Assembly: GCA_018853935.1 (NCBI GenBank) | Contig: JAAOMR010000103.1 | Coordinates: forward strand, 1-46,595 | Reading direction: 5' to 3' | Length of the DNA stretch: 46,595 nt | Origin: Acidithiobacillus ferrivorans | Lineage (GTDB): Bacteria; Pseudomonadota; Gammaproteobacteria; Acidithiobacillales; Acidithiobacillaceae | Notes under the pieces: generated by a model | Databases searched by the model: none | Told to the model about the DNA's origin: nothing | What the model saw: the letters and a program-made list of their open reading frames with translations, nothing else | Shown: piece after piece, positions 17,336-25,000 of the stretch | Layout of the letters: each line of letters opens with the position of its first letter | Position numbering within the stretch: the first letter of the stretch is position 1 | Made by a program: the position numbers and the translations under genes

Positions 17336-17753
17336 CTTGTTAAACGAATGTCATGTGAAAAGCATATGTGATGGCTCTCTCGTTGTGAAGCGTATTTGAG
17401 AGAGCCGAGATTGCATGTATATGACATTCTCATGCTATCAGATTGCACGTCCTATCATCTGTCCGACATTCTCAATACAAGCACTAGCCTTTTGCTCATC
17501 ATGCAATTGCATGACAAGCAAAAGAAGCCAAAAAAGCAAACAAAAAGCAAGATAAAGTCGCCCACCGGTGGTGGTCTCCGTTCCCTTCAGGAACACACAA
17601 TCGCACCCTCCGGGTTGCAATTGTGTTTCGCCTCCGGCGAACCAGAAAAGCCACAAAAAAGCCCAGCCTTCCGCGTTCCGCGTTTATGCCCGCTTGCGCG
17701 GGGCGAGGCAAAATCCCGCAAGTTCTGAACCCCTTTGATGTTTCAAAAGCCCG

Positions 17754-17773
17754 CTGTTTCCGCTCTGCACATA
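17754..17773 (+). promoter_or_regulatory. 20-bp leader motif, copy 2
   Basis: An exact copy of CTGTTTCCGCTCTGCACATA lies 30 bases before the ATG at 17804. It is followed by GCTATG, so that ACATAGCTATGT is a palindrome. Confidence 0.85.
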
Positions 17774-17803
17774 GCTATGTAGAACTCACAAAAGGATCTG
17801 GAA

Positions 17804-17953
17804 ATGGACGCTGACACAAAACCTTGGAACAAGATTCAAGCCGATTTTATGGAGCGGCACGGGCTAACTGACGAGCAGGTAGCAAAAGCTGGGGAAGACA
17901 TTAAGCGCGAAGCCGGGCGTCAAGCTAAAAAGCCTGAAAGCAAAGAGCGGTAA
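17804..17953 (+). CDS. 49-residue hypothetical protein, first leading-region gene
   Basis: The peptide MDADTKPWNKIQADFMERHG begins it and KKPESKER ends it. It is highly charged and helical, with a possible HTH-like LTDEQVAKAGEDIKREAG. AAAGGA lies before the ATG. It carries the KPW motif shared with other element proteins and a basic C-terminus. It is the first gene after the candidate oriT. Function unknown. Confidence 0.6.
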   Translation: MDADTKPWNKIQADFMERHGLTDEQVAKAGEDIKREAGRQAKKPESKER

Positions 17954-17957
17954 GCGA

Positions 17958-17977
17958 CTGTTTCCGCTCTGCACATA
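17958..17977 (+). promoter_or_regulatory. 20-bp leader motif, copy 3
   Basis: Exact copy starting 4 bases after the stop at 17953 and 42 bases before the ATG at 18020. The hairpin AAGCGG-CACC-CGCCGCTT lies between it and the ribosome-binding site. Confidence 0.85.
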
Positions 17978-18019
17978 GTAATAGAAGCGGCACCCGCCGC
18001 TTCACTGAAGGAGAAAGCG

Positions 18020-18187
18020 ATGAGTATTTATCTCGGTTTGGTAGCAGCAGGTGCAGCAGTGACAGCAATCAGCATGGCGGCCGCAGCACTTTATATGGCA
18101 CGTCAGAAAACCACGGGAGCAGCAGCGCAACCCTGTTTCCGCTCTGCACATAGATACAGAGGCAGGATTTTCCTGCCTCACTACTGA
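18020..18187 (+). CDS. 55-residue single-span membrane peptide
   Basis: GAAGGAG precedes the ATG. The N-terminal half is one hydrophobic helix rich in Ala (YLGLVAAGAAVTAISMAAAA), followed by a basic stretch (MARQK), so the C-terminus is probably cytoplasmic. Unusually, the frame runs through motif copy 4 (18133-18152), read as CFRSAH, before ending. A stop lost by a recent change would explain this. Function unknown. Confidence 0.5.
   Translation: MSIYLGLVAAGAAVTAISMAAAALYMARQKTTGAAAQPCFRSAHRYRGRIFLPHY
18133..18152 (+). promoter_or_regulatory. 20-bp leader motif, copy 4 (inside the previous frame)
   Basis: Exact copy, 50 bases before the ATG at 18203. The hairpin GAGGCAGG-ATTTT-CCTGCCTC (18161-18181) lies between motif and ribosome-binding site. 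Confidence 0.85.
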
Positions 18188-18202
18188 AAAGGAAATCATC
18201 AA

Positions 18203-18340
18203 ATGGACAAGATCTGGGAAGTATCTGCACAGCGGTACATCAGCAACGTGTTTTATCGTCGCGAAATCGACGCTAAGGCGAACTCGGGAGACAAGTATGC
18301 CGCCGCGGTCATCGCGACTGCAGCCGCAATCTCGAAGTAA
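18203..18340 (+). CDS. 45-residue hypothetical protein
   Basis: AAAAGGA lies before the ATG. The sequence runs from MDKIWEVSAQRYISNVFYRR to AVIATAAAISK. It is probably a short helical protein with an amphipathic start and an Ala-rich end. The hairpin GGGGGC-AATC-GCCCCC (18348-18363) follows the stop and precedes the next gene. Function unknown. Confidence 0.5.
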   Translation: MDKIWEVSAQRYISNVFYRREIDAKANSGDKYAAAVIATAAAISK

Positions 18341-18389
18341 AACCAACCGGGGGCAATCGCCCCCGCTCCAACACAAAAGGAAATTTAAC

Positions 18390-19079
18390 ATGAAAAATCG
18401 TCACATCTTCAATCGCAGTATCGCTTTTGGTATCAGCAAAAAGGCCCTGGTTGCAATGGCAATCTGTGCCACGTTCCCGGCTGTTGCCATTGCTGACCCG
18501 TCGGTCGGCATCGGCTATACCAACATCGGCATGACCGGCCATGCCGGACGTCCGGGCGTAACCGTCACCGCGGGCAATCTCTACTCTAATAATGTTGTGG
18601 CTAATGGGTCCGCAAGTTTCGCTCGTGGCTATTACTCGATGAATGCAGACCTGGGCAAGATGGTTCACACCGGCGGCACTGTGTCGTTTGAGCCTTATGC
18701 CAGCCTGGGCTTTGTGAACATGAATTACAGCCAGCAGGAAACGGGTTACACAACGCAGACCACCAGCAATTACGGGTATTCCTTCACCTCTCAGATCCCG
18801 TATAGCTACACCCAGCAGCAGTCTATTCAGGACGTTTACGGCTTGGCCGGCGTCAATCTGAACGTGCCTATCGGCCCTAACGTGGCGTTTTTGCTGGGCG
18901 GCGGCTATGGCCACACCCTCACCACGTTCGGCGGCAATTCTGGTGCAGTTTACAAGGGCAAAGCGGAAGTTGGCTTTGCGATTGCCCCGCACGTCACTGC
19001 CAACCTCCATGTCAGCTATTTGCACGTCCCCGGGCAGTCAATGACTACCGAGGGTGCTGGCCTGGCGTACCAGTTCTAA
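18390..19079 (+). CDS. Outer-membrane beta-barrel protein
   Basis: The 229-residue protein has a signal peptide (KKALVAMAICATFPAVAIA, cleavage near residue 35). Alternating beta strands rich in Gly, Tyr and Thr follow, and it ends in GAGLAYQF with the terminal Phe typical of BamA-inserted barrels. It is about the size of an eight-stranded OmpA/OmpW-like barrel. The start is set by AAGGAAATTTAAC before the ATG. An outer-membrane protein in a leading region could act in surface exclusion, mating-pair stability or acid-stress permeability; none is shown. Confidence 0.7.
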   Translation: MKNRHIFNRSIAFGISKKALVAMAICATFPAVAIADPSVGIGYTNIGMTGHAGRPGVTVTAGNLYSNNVVANGSASFARGYYSMNADLGKMVHTGGTVSFEPYASLGFVNMNYSQQETGYTTQTTSNYGYSFTSQIPYSYTQQQSIQDVYGLAGVNLNVPIGPNVAFLLGGGYGHTLTTFGGNSGAVYKGKAEVGFAIAPHVTANLHVSYLHVPGQSMTTEGAGLAYQF

Positions 19080-19130
19080 ACAAATCCATCGCAAAACAAC
19101 GGGGCCACCCGGCCCCAAAGGACCCTTCAA

Positions 19131-19430
19131 ATGAACGCAAAACCCGATGTAGAAATGGACGCGCCTGAAGCGGAGCGCGAGCAAATTTGGGAAAAATACG
19201 CTCACGAAAGCCTGCGCGATATGCCGCCAAGCGTAGCGCAAGACGTGTGTGAAGCTTTCGCGGATGGCGAAGGCGAAATGCGCGAATTGCTAAGCAAAGA
19301 CCATGCTGCGCGTCCTGTTCTTCTCACGCCCGAAACGCTTGAAACGATGACGCGGGAAGAGCGGGTAATAGCTCAAAACCGCGAATGCGGCGCGGTGTAT
19401 GCAATGCGCGAATTTCGCGCACAAGCGTAA
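19131..19430 (+). CDS. 99-residue hypothetical acidic protein
   Basis: AAAGGA precedes the ATG, and the hairpin GGGGCC-ACC-CGGCCCC sits just before it. The protein is Glu-rich and helical (MDAPEAEREQIWEKYAHESL) and has no membrane segment. No family is recognised. Its leader hairpin has near copies before 19994 and 20457, which marks these genes as a co-evolved set. Confidence 0.55.
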   Translation: MNAKPDVEMDAPEAEREQIWEKYAHESLRDMPPSVAQDVCEAFADGEGEMRELLSKDHAARPVLLTPETLETMTREERVIAQNRECGAVYAMREFRAQA

Positions 19431-19458
19431 CCACTTCACGACAAAAAGGAATTAAATC

Positions 19459-19950
19459 ATGAAACGCAAAATCTCAATCGCAACAGCAGTTCTTGCAGCG
19501 GCAATGCTTTCCGGCTGTACAGGCATCCCCTTATCCTCAACCCGATTTTCCGGCTCTTCAAATCTTGCCCCTGAGAGCGTTCAGACGGGCGTCGTGATTC
19601 GCACCATGCCCATCAAGATCAACAATTCTGCACGCGTAGATCAAGCGACTGGCCTGGGTGCCGGTGCGGGCGGAATTGCTGGAGGAATCGGCGGGGCACT
19701 CATGGGTAGCCCGATCATCGGTGCGATAGCGGGTGCACTGGGCGGCGGCGTCATCGGTGACGCAATCACCCCCGGAAGCGGCGTAGGCACGGATGTTTTC
19801 GTGAAGCTCGGCACCGGTCAAACGCTTTCAATTCCAGAAGCGGGCGTTGTGCATCTTACGCCAGGCGAAGCTGTTTATGTCATGACCAGCAATCACGGTC
19901 ATTACCGCGTTGAGCCCGCAAATCAGCCAATAACAACAGCAAAACCTTAA
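19459..19950 (+). CDS. Glycine-zipper outer-membrane lipoprotein
   Basis: The 163-residue protein has a lipoprotein signal ending in LSGC (lipidation at Cys20). Glycine-zipper repeats follow (GAGAGGIAGGIGGALMG, then GAIAGALGGGVIGDAI, about residues 71-102), and then a small beta domain. This layout resembles SlyB/PcP-type 17-kDa surface lipoproteins. AAAGGA precedes the ATG. With the beta-barrel gene upstream it suggests changes to the recipient surface, perhaps entry exclusion. The role is inferred. Confidence 0.68.
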   Translation: MKRKISIATAVLAAAMLSGCTGIPLSSTRFSGSSNLAPESVQTGVVIRTMPIKINNSARVDQATGLGAGAGGIAGGIGGALMGSPIIGAIAGALGGGVIGDAITPGSGVGTDVFVKLGTGQTLSIPEAGVVHLTPGEAVYVMTSNHGHYRVEPANQPITTAKP

Positions 19951-19993
19951 TCAACCACGGGGCCAATCCGGCCCCATTAAAAGGAGCACGAAT

Positions 19994-20410
19994 ATGAACA
20001 CAAACGCAAAAGAGTGGGAAATGGAGCAGTCGCGGGACGCGGCGCTGGAGCGCGAGCACCGCGATGGCGTAGAAAGCCCCAGCTTTGCTGATCGCATGGA
20101 AGACATGGCGCTAGACGCGCAAGAAAATCGGGCGTCGTACGGCGATTATCGCGTAGAAGGAGCCAACAGCGATTTTCAGGACTTCACTAAAGAGGATTTT
20201 GAAGCCATGGCAAAAGCCGACGCCGAGCACGACGCGCTAATGAACTCGGTGCCCGAGTATGACGAAGCGGCGGCCCGTGATACGGACGATGTGCGACGCG
20301 AAGCCGAGCACGAAAAGGCTGTTGAAAAGGTCGAGTTTAAGCCGTGGGAGCGTCCCGCGTCTGGCGAAACACAGCACGAAAAGGCTGTTGATCATAATCA
20401 CGAGCGTTAA
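19994..20410 (+). CDS. 138-residue acidic protein with C-terminal PW motif
   Basis: AAAAGGAG precedes the ATG; the hairpin GGGGCC-AATC-CGGCCCC (19959-19975) lies just upstream. The protein is strongly acidic and probably largely disordered. Its C-terminus reads FKPWERPASGETQHEKAV and ends in HNHER. That ending resembles the 21748 protein (KPWKKPAADT ... HDKER). Function unknown. Confidence 0.55.
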   Translation: MNTNAKEWEMEQSRDAALEREHRDGVESPSFADRMEDMALDAQENRASYGDYRVEGANSDFQDFTKEDFEAMAKADAEHDALMNSVPEYDEAAARDTDDVRREAEHEKAVEKVEFKPWERPASGETQHEKAVDHNHER

Positions 20411-20456
20411 ACCTTAATCAACCACGGGGCCAATCCGGCCCCAAAGGACACTCAAA

Positions 20457-20678
20457 ATGACTGACTCAGAAAAGCCTTGGACGACTTCACGCGCAATAAA
20501 CAGCAGCGATTTAGTCGCTGCTTATCAGTCGAATCCGCGCATATCAAAAGCGATTGCCGTGCGACTAGCAACCCTGACAAACGAACATGAGCCCTACGAT
20601 TTTGGCGATCTGCAACGCATCATTACAGAAGAAAACGCCCGAAATTCTCCGAAATACAGCCATGAACGGGAGATATAG
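20457..20678 (+). CDS. 73-residue hypothetical protein
   Basis: It starts MTDSEKPWTTSRAINSSDLV, carrying the KPW motif at the N-terminus. AAAGGA precedes the ATG, and the same GGGGCC/GGCCCC hairpin occurs just upstream. The rest is helical and polar. Two bases separate it from the next start, so translation is probably coupled. Function unknown. Confidence 0.5.
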   Translation: MTDSEKPWTTSRAINSSDLVAAYQSNPRISKAIAVRLATLTNEHEPYDFGDLQRIITEENARNSPKYSHEREI

Positions 20679-20680
20679 CC

Positions 20681-20896
20681 ATGGTTTTCACATACATCCC
20701 CGGCGGTCAAAAAAGGCTTACATTAGGAGAGTGGTTCGCTTACGAAAAGTGGCCGCACGCTTGCCCGCCCGACCTTTTCCATTTGCATTTCATCATCATC
20801 AGAGGCGGCGCTGAGTATCGCTGTGGGCCAGCCCCGCATACGTCTGCAGCGCAAGTTTCAGCGCTTGTCTACCATGCAAGGGCGTTTCTAAAATGA
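20681..20896 (+). CDS. 71-residue hypothetical protein
   Basis: The protein begins MVFTYIPGGQKRLTLGEWFA and contains WPHACPPDLFHLHFIIIRGG, perhaps a small beta-rich fold with two cysteines. GGGAG lies about 9 bases before the ATG. It overlaps the following small gene by ATGA. No family is recognised. Confidence 0.45.
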   Translation: MVFTYIPGGQKRLTLGEWFAYEKWPHACPPDLFHLHFIIIRGGAEYRCGPAPHTSAAQVSALVYHARAFLK

Positions 20897-21063
20897 ATAC
20901 GGAAAAGTTCTTAAATCGGGGCGGATATGCGGTTCTGGCGTGGGCAGGCATCGCGCAAATATGGCTAGAATATCACTTTATCTGGTTGAGAATTGCGGAT
21001 ATGTTAGCGCCACATTCTTTCATCATCTATTCACTTTCAGGGCATGTATTGCACTGGAATTAA
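20893..21063 (+). CDS. 56-residue hydrophobic peptide, coupled to the previous gene
   Basis: The ATG overlaps the stop of the gene before it (ATGA). The sequence after MNTEKFLNRGG is largely hydrophobic (YAVLAWAGIAQIWLEYHFIW ... HSFIIYSLSGHVLHWN), so it may span or lie on the membrane. It is supported by coupling and position only. Confidence 0.4.
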   Translation: MNTEKFLNRGGYAVLAWAGIAQIWLEYHFIWLRIADMLAPHSFIIYSLSGHVLHWN

Positions 21064-21080
21064 CAGCAAAGGAGAGTGTC

Positions 21081-21359
21081 ATGAGTTCACCAATCGTTGC
21101 GCTTTTATCATCGCGGGAGATTGATTATAAGGAAGCTTTTCATGCTTATGCGGATACACCTGAAACGCATAACAGAGACTTAATTGCTTCGATTCTATTA
21201 GATGCGGTTGAACAAAGTTTTGCGGGCGATGATGACGCGCGTGAGTGGTTGCGGGGCATTTATGCGCAATCGCTCTTGATGCTTTTGGACATATCACCAC
21301 AGGCAGCTTTGGAGCACCTGGGGCACAGGTGGCAAAAATTGGACGGGCGGCTGCACTGA
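21081..21359 (+). CDS. 92-residue hypothetical helical protein
   Basis: AAAGGAGAG 5 bases before the ATG fixes this start. The protein (MSSPIVALLSSREIDYKEAF ... HRWQKLDGRLH) is helical and leucine-rich without a membrane segment. Motif copy 5 starts 6 bases after its stop. No family recognised. Confidence 0.5.
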   Translation: MSSPIVALLSSREIDYKEAFHAYADTPETHNRDLIASILLDAVEQSFAGDDDAREWLRGIYAQSLLMLLDISPQAALEHLGHRWQKLDGRLH

Positions 21360-21365
21360 CCACCA

Positions 21366-21385
21366 CTGTTTCCGCTCTGCACATA
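21366..21385 (+). promoter_or_regulatory. 20-bp leader motif, copy 5
   Basis: Exact copy, 45 bases before the ATG at 21431. The hairpin GAGCC-AATGAT-GGCTC lies between motif and ribosome-binding site. Confidence 0.85.
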
Positions 21386-21430
21386 GATACAAGAGCCAAT
21401 GATGGCTCCACCACAAAAGGAAATCAGATC

Positions 21431-21703
21431 ATGAAAATAGTCATCATCGTGGCCCTCGTCGCAGCTTTTATCCCGGCCATCGCCGTTGCTTCACCAGACT
21501 TGTCAGCTCAAATCGGCACAAAAAACGCACTGATCCAGCCGCCGAAATTGGATTGTCGTGCTGGCGGCGTTATTGCGGACGCTACCGTAACCCGTAAGTC
21601 AGGCACAACCGCAACGATATCAAGTATTTCCAGCGCTTTTCAGCGCTACCAGCTGGCATGCGGCATGCCGCGCGCGGCACAGATACTCATCACCAACAAG
21701 TAA
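21431..21703 (+). CDS. 90-residue periplasmic protein
   Basis: A typical signal peptide (MKIVIIVALVAAFIPAIAVA, cleavage after VASP-like Ala) leads a small mature protein with two cysteines (LDCRAGG and LACGMP) that could form a disulfide. AAAGGA precedes the ATG. After its stop the hairpin GCCCGC-TTTC-GCGGGC leads to the next gene. Function unknown; export suggests an envelope role like that of the neighbouring barrel and lipoprotein. Confidence 0.6.
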   Translation: MKIVIIVALVAAFIPAIAVASPDLSAQIGTKNALIQPPKLDCRAGGVIADATVTRKSGTTATISSISSAFQRYQLACGMPRAAQILITNK

Positions 21704-21747
21704 GCCACCAGTGCCCGCTTTCGCGGGCATATTACAGGAGACTGACA

Positions 21748-22092
21748 ATGACCAGCGAATATCTGCCATTCGACCTAACCGCCACAAACGACATTCACAG
21801 CATCAAAAAAGGCGAGTTTTTGACAGAGAGGGAAGTCGAGTACAAGCCGGTTGAGCGTTTACTGCCGCCGCCGGTGCACGATTTGATACATGAAGATGAG
21901 CTACTGCACGTCATGGACCATGCTTTTGATGCGCGTCCAGGCGCCGATGCTGGCATGCAAGAAGAGCTGCCAGACCTCATTCACAAAGACGAAATGGCAG
22001 CCGCCGACGCGGCATGGATGACCGGCAAGCCGTGGAAAAAGCCCGCCGCTGACACCCCAACGGCCGCCGCCGATCACGATAAGGAGCGCTAA
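21748..22092 (+). CDS. 114-residue acidic protein with internal repeat and PW motif
   Basis: ACAGGAG precedes the ATG. The protein contains the repeat HDLIHEDELLH / PDLIHKDEMAA (about residues 44-54 and 75-85). It ends with GKPWKKPAADT and a basic HDKER, as in the 19994 protein. It lies 3 bases before the relaxase gene, so it is probably translated with it. A relaxosome accessory or relaxase partner is possible from position only. Confidence 0.55.
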   Translation: MTSEYLPFDLTATNDIHSIKKGEFLTEREVEYKPVERLLPPPVHDLIHEDELLHVMDHAFDARPGADAGMQEELPDLIHKDEMAAADAAWMTGKPWKKPAADTPTAAADHDKER

Positions 22093-22095
22093 CCC

Positions 22096-25000
22096 ATGTT
22101 AACGATCAAAGGTTTGAAAGGCAGCGCGGCGTCCATTGCTGGCTATCTCACCAAAAATCAGGAAAGGGCTGGTGAAAAGGGCTACTACCAGAAAAGCGAG
22201 TCAGCGCCTTCGCAATGGCAAGGCCGTGGCGCTGAGATGCTGGGCCTGTCTGGCCCCATCGATGCCAAGACCTTCATGAATTTGCTGGAAAAAGGCCCGG
22301 AAGGCATGGCAGTTGGGGAGAACAGGAGGAAGGGCGTTGATCTGTCCTGGTCTGTCCCGAAAAGCGTTTCCATGATCATAGAGTCCGCCCCGCCAGAGAT
22401 GAGGGAGCGGCTTCTTGATCTGTGCCGCGAAGCAAATCAGATCGGCATGCAGCACATTGAAGATCATGTGGTGAATGCTAGATATGGCAAAGGGGGCGCT
22501 GTCACCGAAAAAACCGGCACGGCCATTATTGCGACGTTCGAGCATGACGATGCGCGCCCAGTGAAGCAAGAAGATGGCACCATGAAAATTGATATGGACA
22601 CGCATTTTCACAATGCGCTGGTGAACGCGACTTATGACGGGAAAGAATGGCGATCGCTTGATCTCGATTTTGGGGCGTTGTCAGTAGAACAGCATCTTGC
22701 CGATTTCAAAGCTAAGGCTTTTTTAGCCGCTGGTCTGGAGCGGATGGGCATCAGCACTGAAAAAACGAAGGACGGATTTGAAGTCGCTAGCATCAGCCGG
22801 GAGCAAATCGAAAAAAGTTCGGGCAGGGGCATGCAGATTGAAGCAGAGCTTGAAAAACGGGGGAAAACCCGAGAAACGTCAACTGGCTCAGAGCGAAACG
22901 CGATCAATCAAGAGACGAAGCAAAATAAAATTCGTGACTTGTCACAAGACGAACTCAGGTACCAGTGGCGGGAGGATTTGCGCGCGCTGGGCGTTGAATT
23001 TTCAGCGCTTTATGACCCATCGCGCGACACTCGTGAAAATTCAAAACTTGGGCGGGAATCCACGAAAGTTCAGAAAGATTTCAACACAGAGCAGTTTTTA
23101 CTCGGCAGTACCACCACAGCAAAGGAGCAGCACAATGAGCAACGATTCATCAAACACACCGAAGAGCTACACCCTGACCAGCCTGAATATGGATTTGGGC
23201 ACGCAATGCGAACGTTGTCAGGCCGCAGTCTGGATGCAGGTGAAAAAGGAGAAAGTGCAGGTTTTCTGCAAGATAATGCACGTCCTGGTGGATCAGAAGG
23301 TCACACTTTGCGACGGGAACCAGCCGCCGAGGCCGGAGGAGAGCTAAGCGAAGCTGATGAAATCAAAGCGCGGCAGGCAATCGATGCCGGGCTGGACCAC
23401 TTGAGCGAGAAAGACTCGCTCTTTGATAAGCGCCAACTGGCGCTTGAAGCCATCAAACAAGGCATGGGGCAGGTTGCCCCAGCCGATATTGAAGCGGCCA
23501 TGAAGGACCATGCAAGGATTGTCTGGGCAGGCGAGCAGACGAAAACCGTTGAAAAGGCGGGCAGGGATGGCAAACCCAGGCAGGTCATGATCCGTGCTGA
23601 AATGGTGACGACCGTTGAAACCGTGGCCAGGGAAGGCTGGATACAAGGATTTTGTGCGGAGGGCAAAGGCAAATTGTCCCCGCTCATGAGCGAGTCCGAC
23701 GCTCAAAAAGCTGTAGGTGCGGCAGAGCAGAAGCAAGGCTTTCTGTTCGCAGATGACCAGCGCAAGGCGGTCATCTCTACGCTGACTACAGAAGATCGAG
23801 TCTGCGCCATGATCGGCGGCGCTGGTACCGGCAAAACGACTGCAATGAAAAGCATGGTTGATGCAGCAAGAACAATGGGTTACGAAGCCGTGGGACTTAC
23901 GCCATCGCACGGCGCACGGCAAGAATTATTGGATGCAGGGACCGATAAAAACGTCACGACCGCCGCTTTTCTCATGCAAAAAGCTAAGGAATGGCAGAAG
24001 CCCCGGCTTTATATCCTGGACGAGGCGGGCATGGTTGGGGACCGCACTATGCAGGAAGTCCTACGCAAGATGGGACCCCAGGACCGCATCTTGCTATCTG
24101 GCGACCCAGATCAGATGAAGCCTGTGGAAGCGGGGGACCCCATGCAAACCCTTGCGGATAAAGGAATTATCCACACTTCACGCCTGACTCAAGTCCAGCG
24201 TCAGGCGAAAGCGGAAGACACGGACTTGCTGAAACTAGGTCAGGCGTGGGCTGATCGTGACACGGAAAAAGCCCTTGATCTGGTGAAGAAATACATACAC
24301 GAGACACCCCAGATTCAGGGCACAGGGGCAAAAGACAAGGACGGGGTCTCGAAAGTCACCAAGGAGGACCGCAGGACGGCCATTGCTGGAGCCACAGTCA
24401 ATGAATACATGGGCCGGAGTGATGCCGACCGCGTGCGGACCATGATCATCTGCCCGACCAACGAGGTCCGGGGCCTTGTAAACACGGGGATACGCGAAAA
24501 ATTGCAGGAGTCTGGAGCGTTACCCGGTAACGCAGTCACCATCACGCAACTGAAGAAAGCAGATCTTACAGCTACCCACATGCGCCAGGCTCACCAATAC
24601 GCCGAAGGCCAGATTATGCGGACAAAAGAGGGCAAAGGTGCTGAAGCGGATAGCGTTGATTACGAGGTAATCCGTACCGATGGTCAGCACAACCGGTTGA
24701 CACTGAAAGCCTCTGATGGCTCAGAAAAGACCATCGACGCGGGCAAAATCGACCCGAAAAAATGGCAGTGCTTCAATCAGCAGAAAGGCATGGGCTTGGC
24801 TGTCGGCGAACAAATTGTGATCAGAGATAACGGCACAAAAGGCGCTCAGAACGGCGACGGCGGGAAAATCGCGGCCATCGAAAACGGCAAAATCACAATG
24901 CGGATGGACCGTGGTCAGACGGTTGTTCTGGATGCGAATCAAAAACTTGCCATTGATTACGGCTATGCCCGCACGGTGAATGACAGCCAGGGCAAGAGCG

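Larger units (their letters stand above)
17287..17803. other. Candidate oriT and divergent control region
   Basis: No gene lies in these 517 bases between the divergent stb operon and the leading region. They hold GGCTCTCTC/GAGAGAGCC (17373-17381, 17398-17406); repeats GATTGCATGT (17409) / GATTGCACGT (17441), each followed by GACATTCTCA (17423, 17465); and a 36-bp near-perfect palindrome (17489-17524; 16 of 18 pairs) centred on ATGCAATTGCAT. Several GC hairpins fill 17567-17710. The layout stb - oriT - transfer genes matches R388. The nick site itself is not identified. Confidence 0.55.

Noticed and set aside
17396-17728. Plus-strand frame of 110 codons in the candidate oriT region
   Set aside because: It runs through palindromes and hairpins, has a biased low-complexity product and no ribosome-binding site.
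17754-17790. Reading the 20-bp motif as a plain sigma70 promoter
   Set aside because: TTTCCG to the TATAG-like end is only about 9 bases apart, too short for -35/-10 spacing; a -10 box overlapping its end remains possible.
18309-19025. Minus-strand frame opposite the beta-barrel gene
   Set aside because: The plus strand has a signal peptide, barrel C-terminus and ribosome-binding site; the opposite frame has none.
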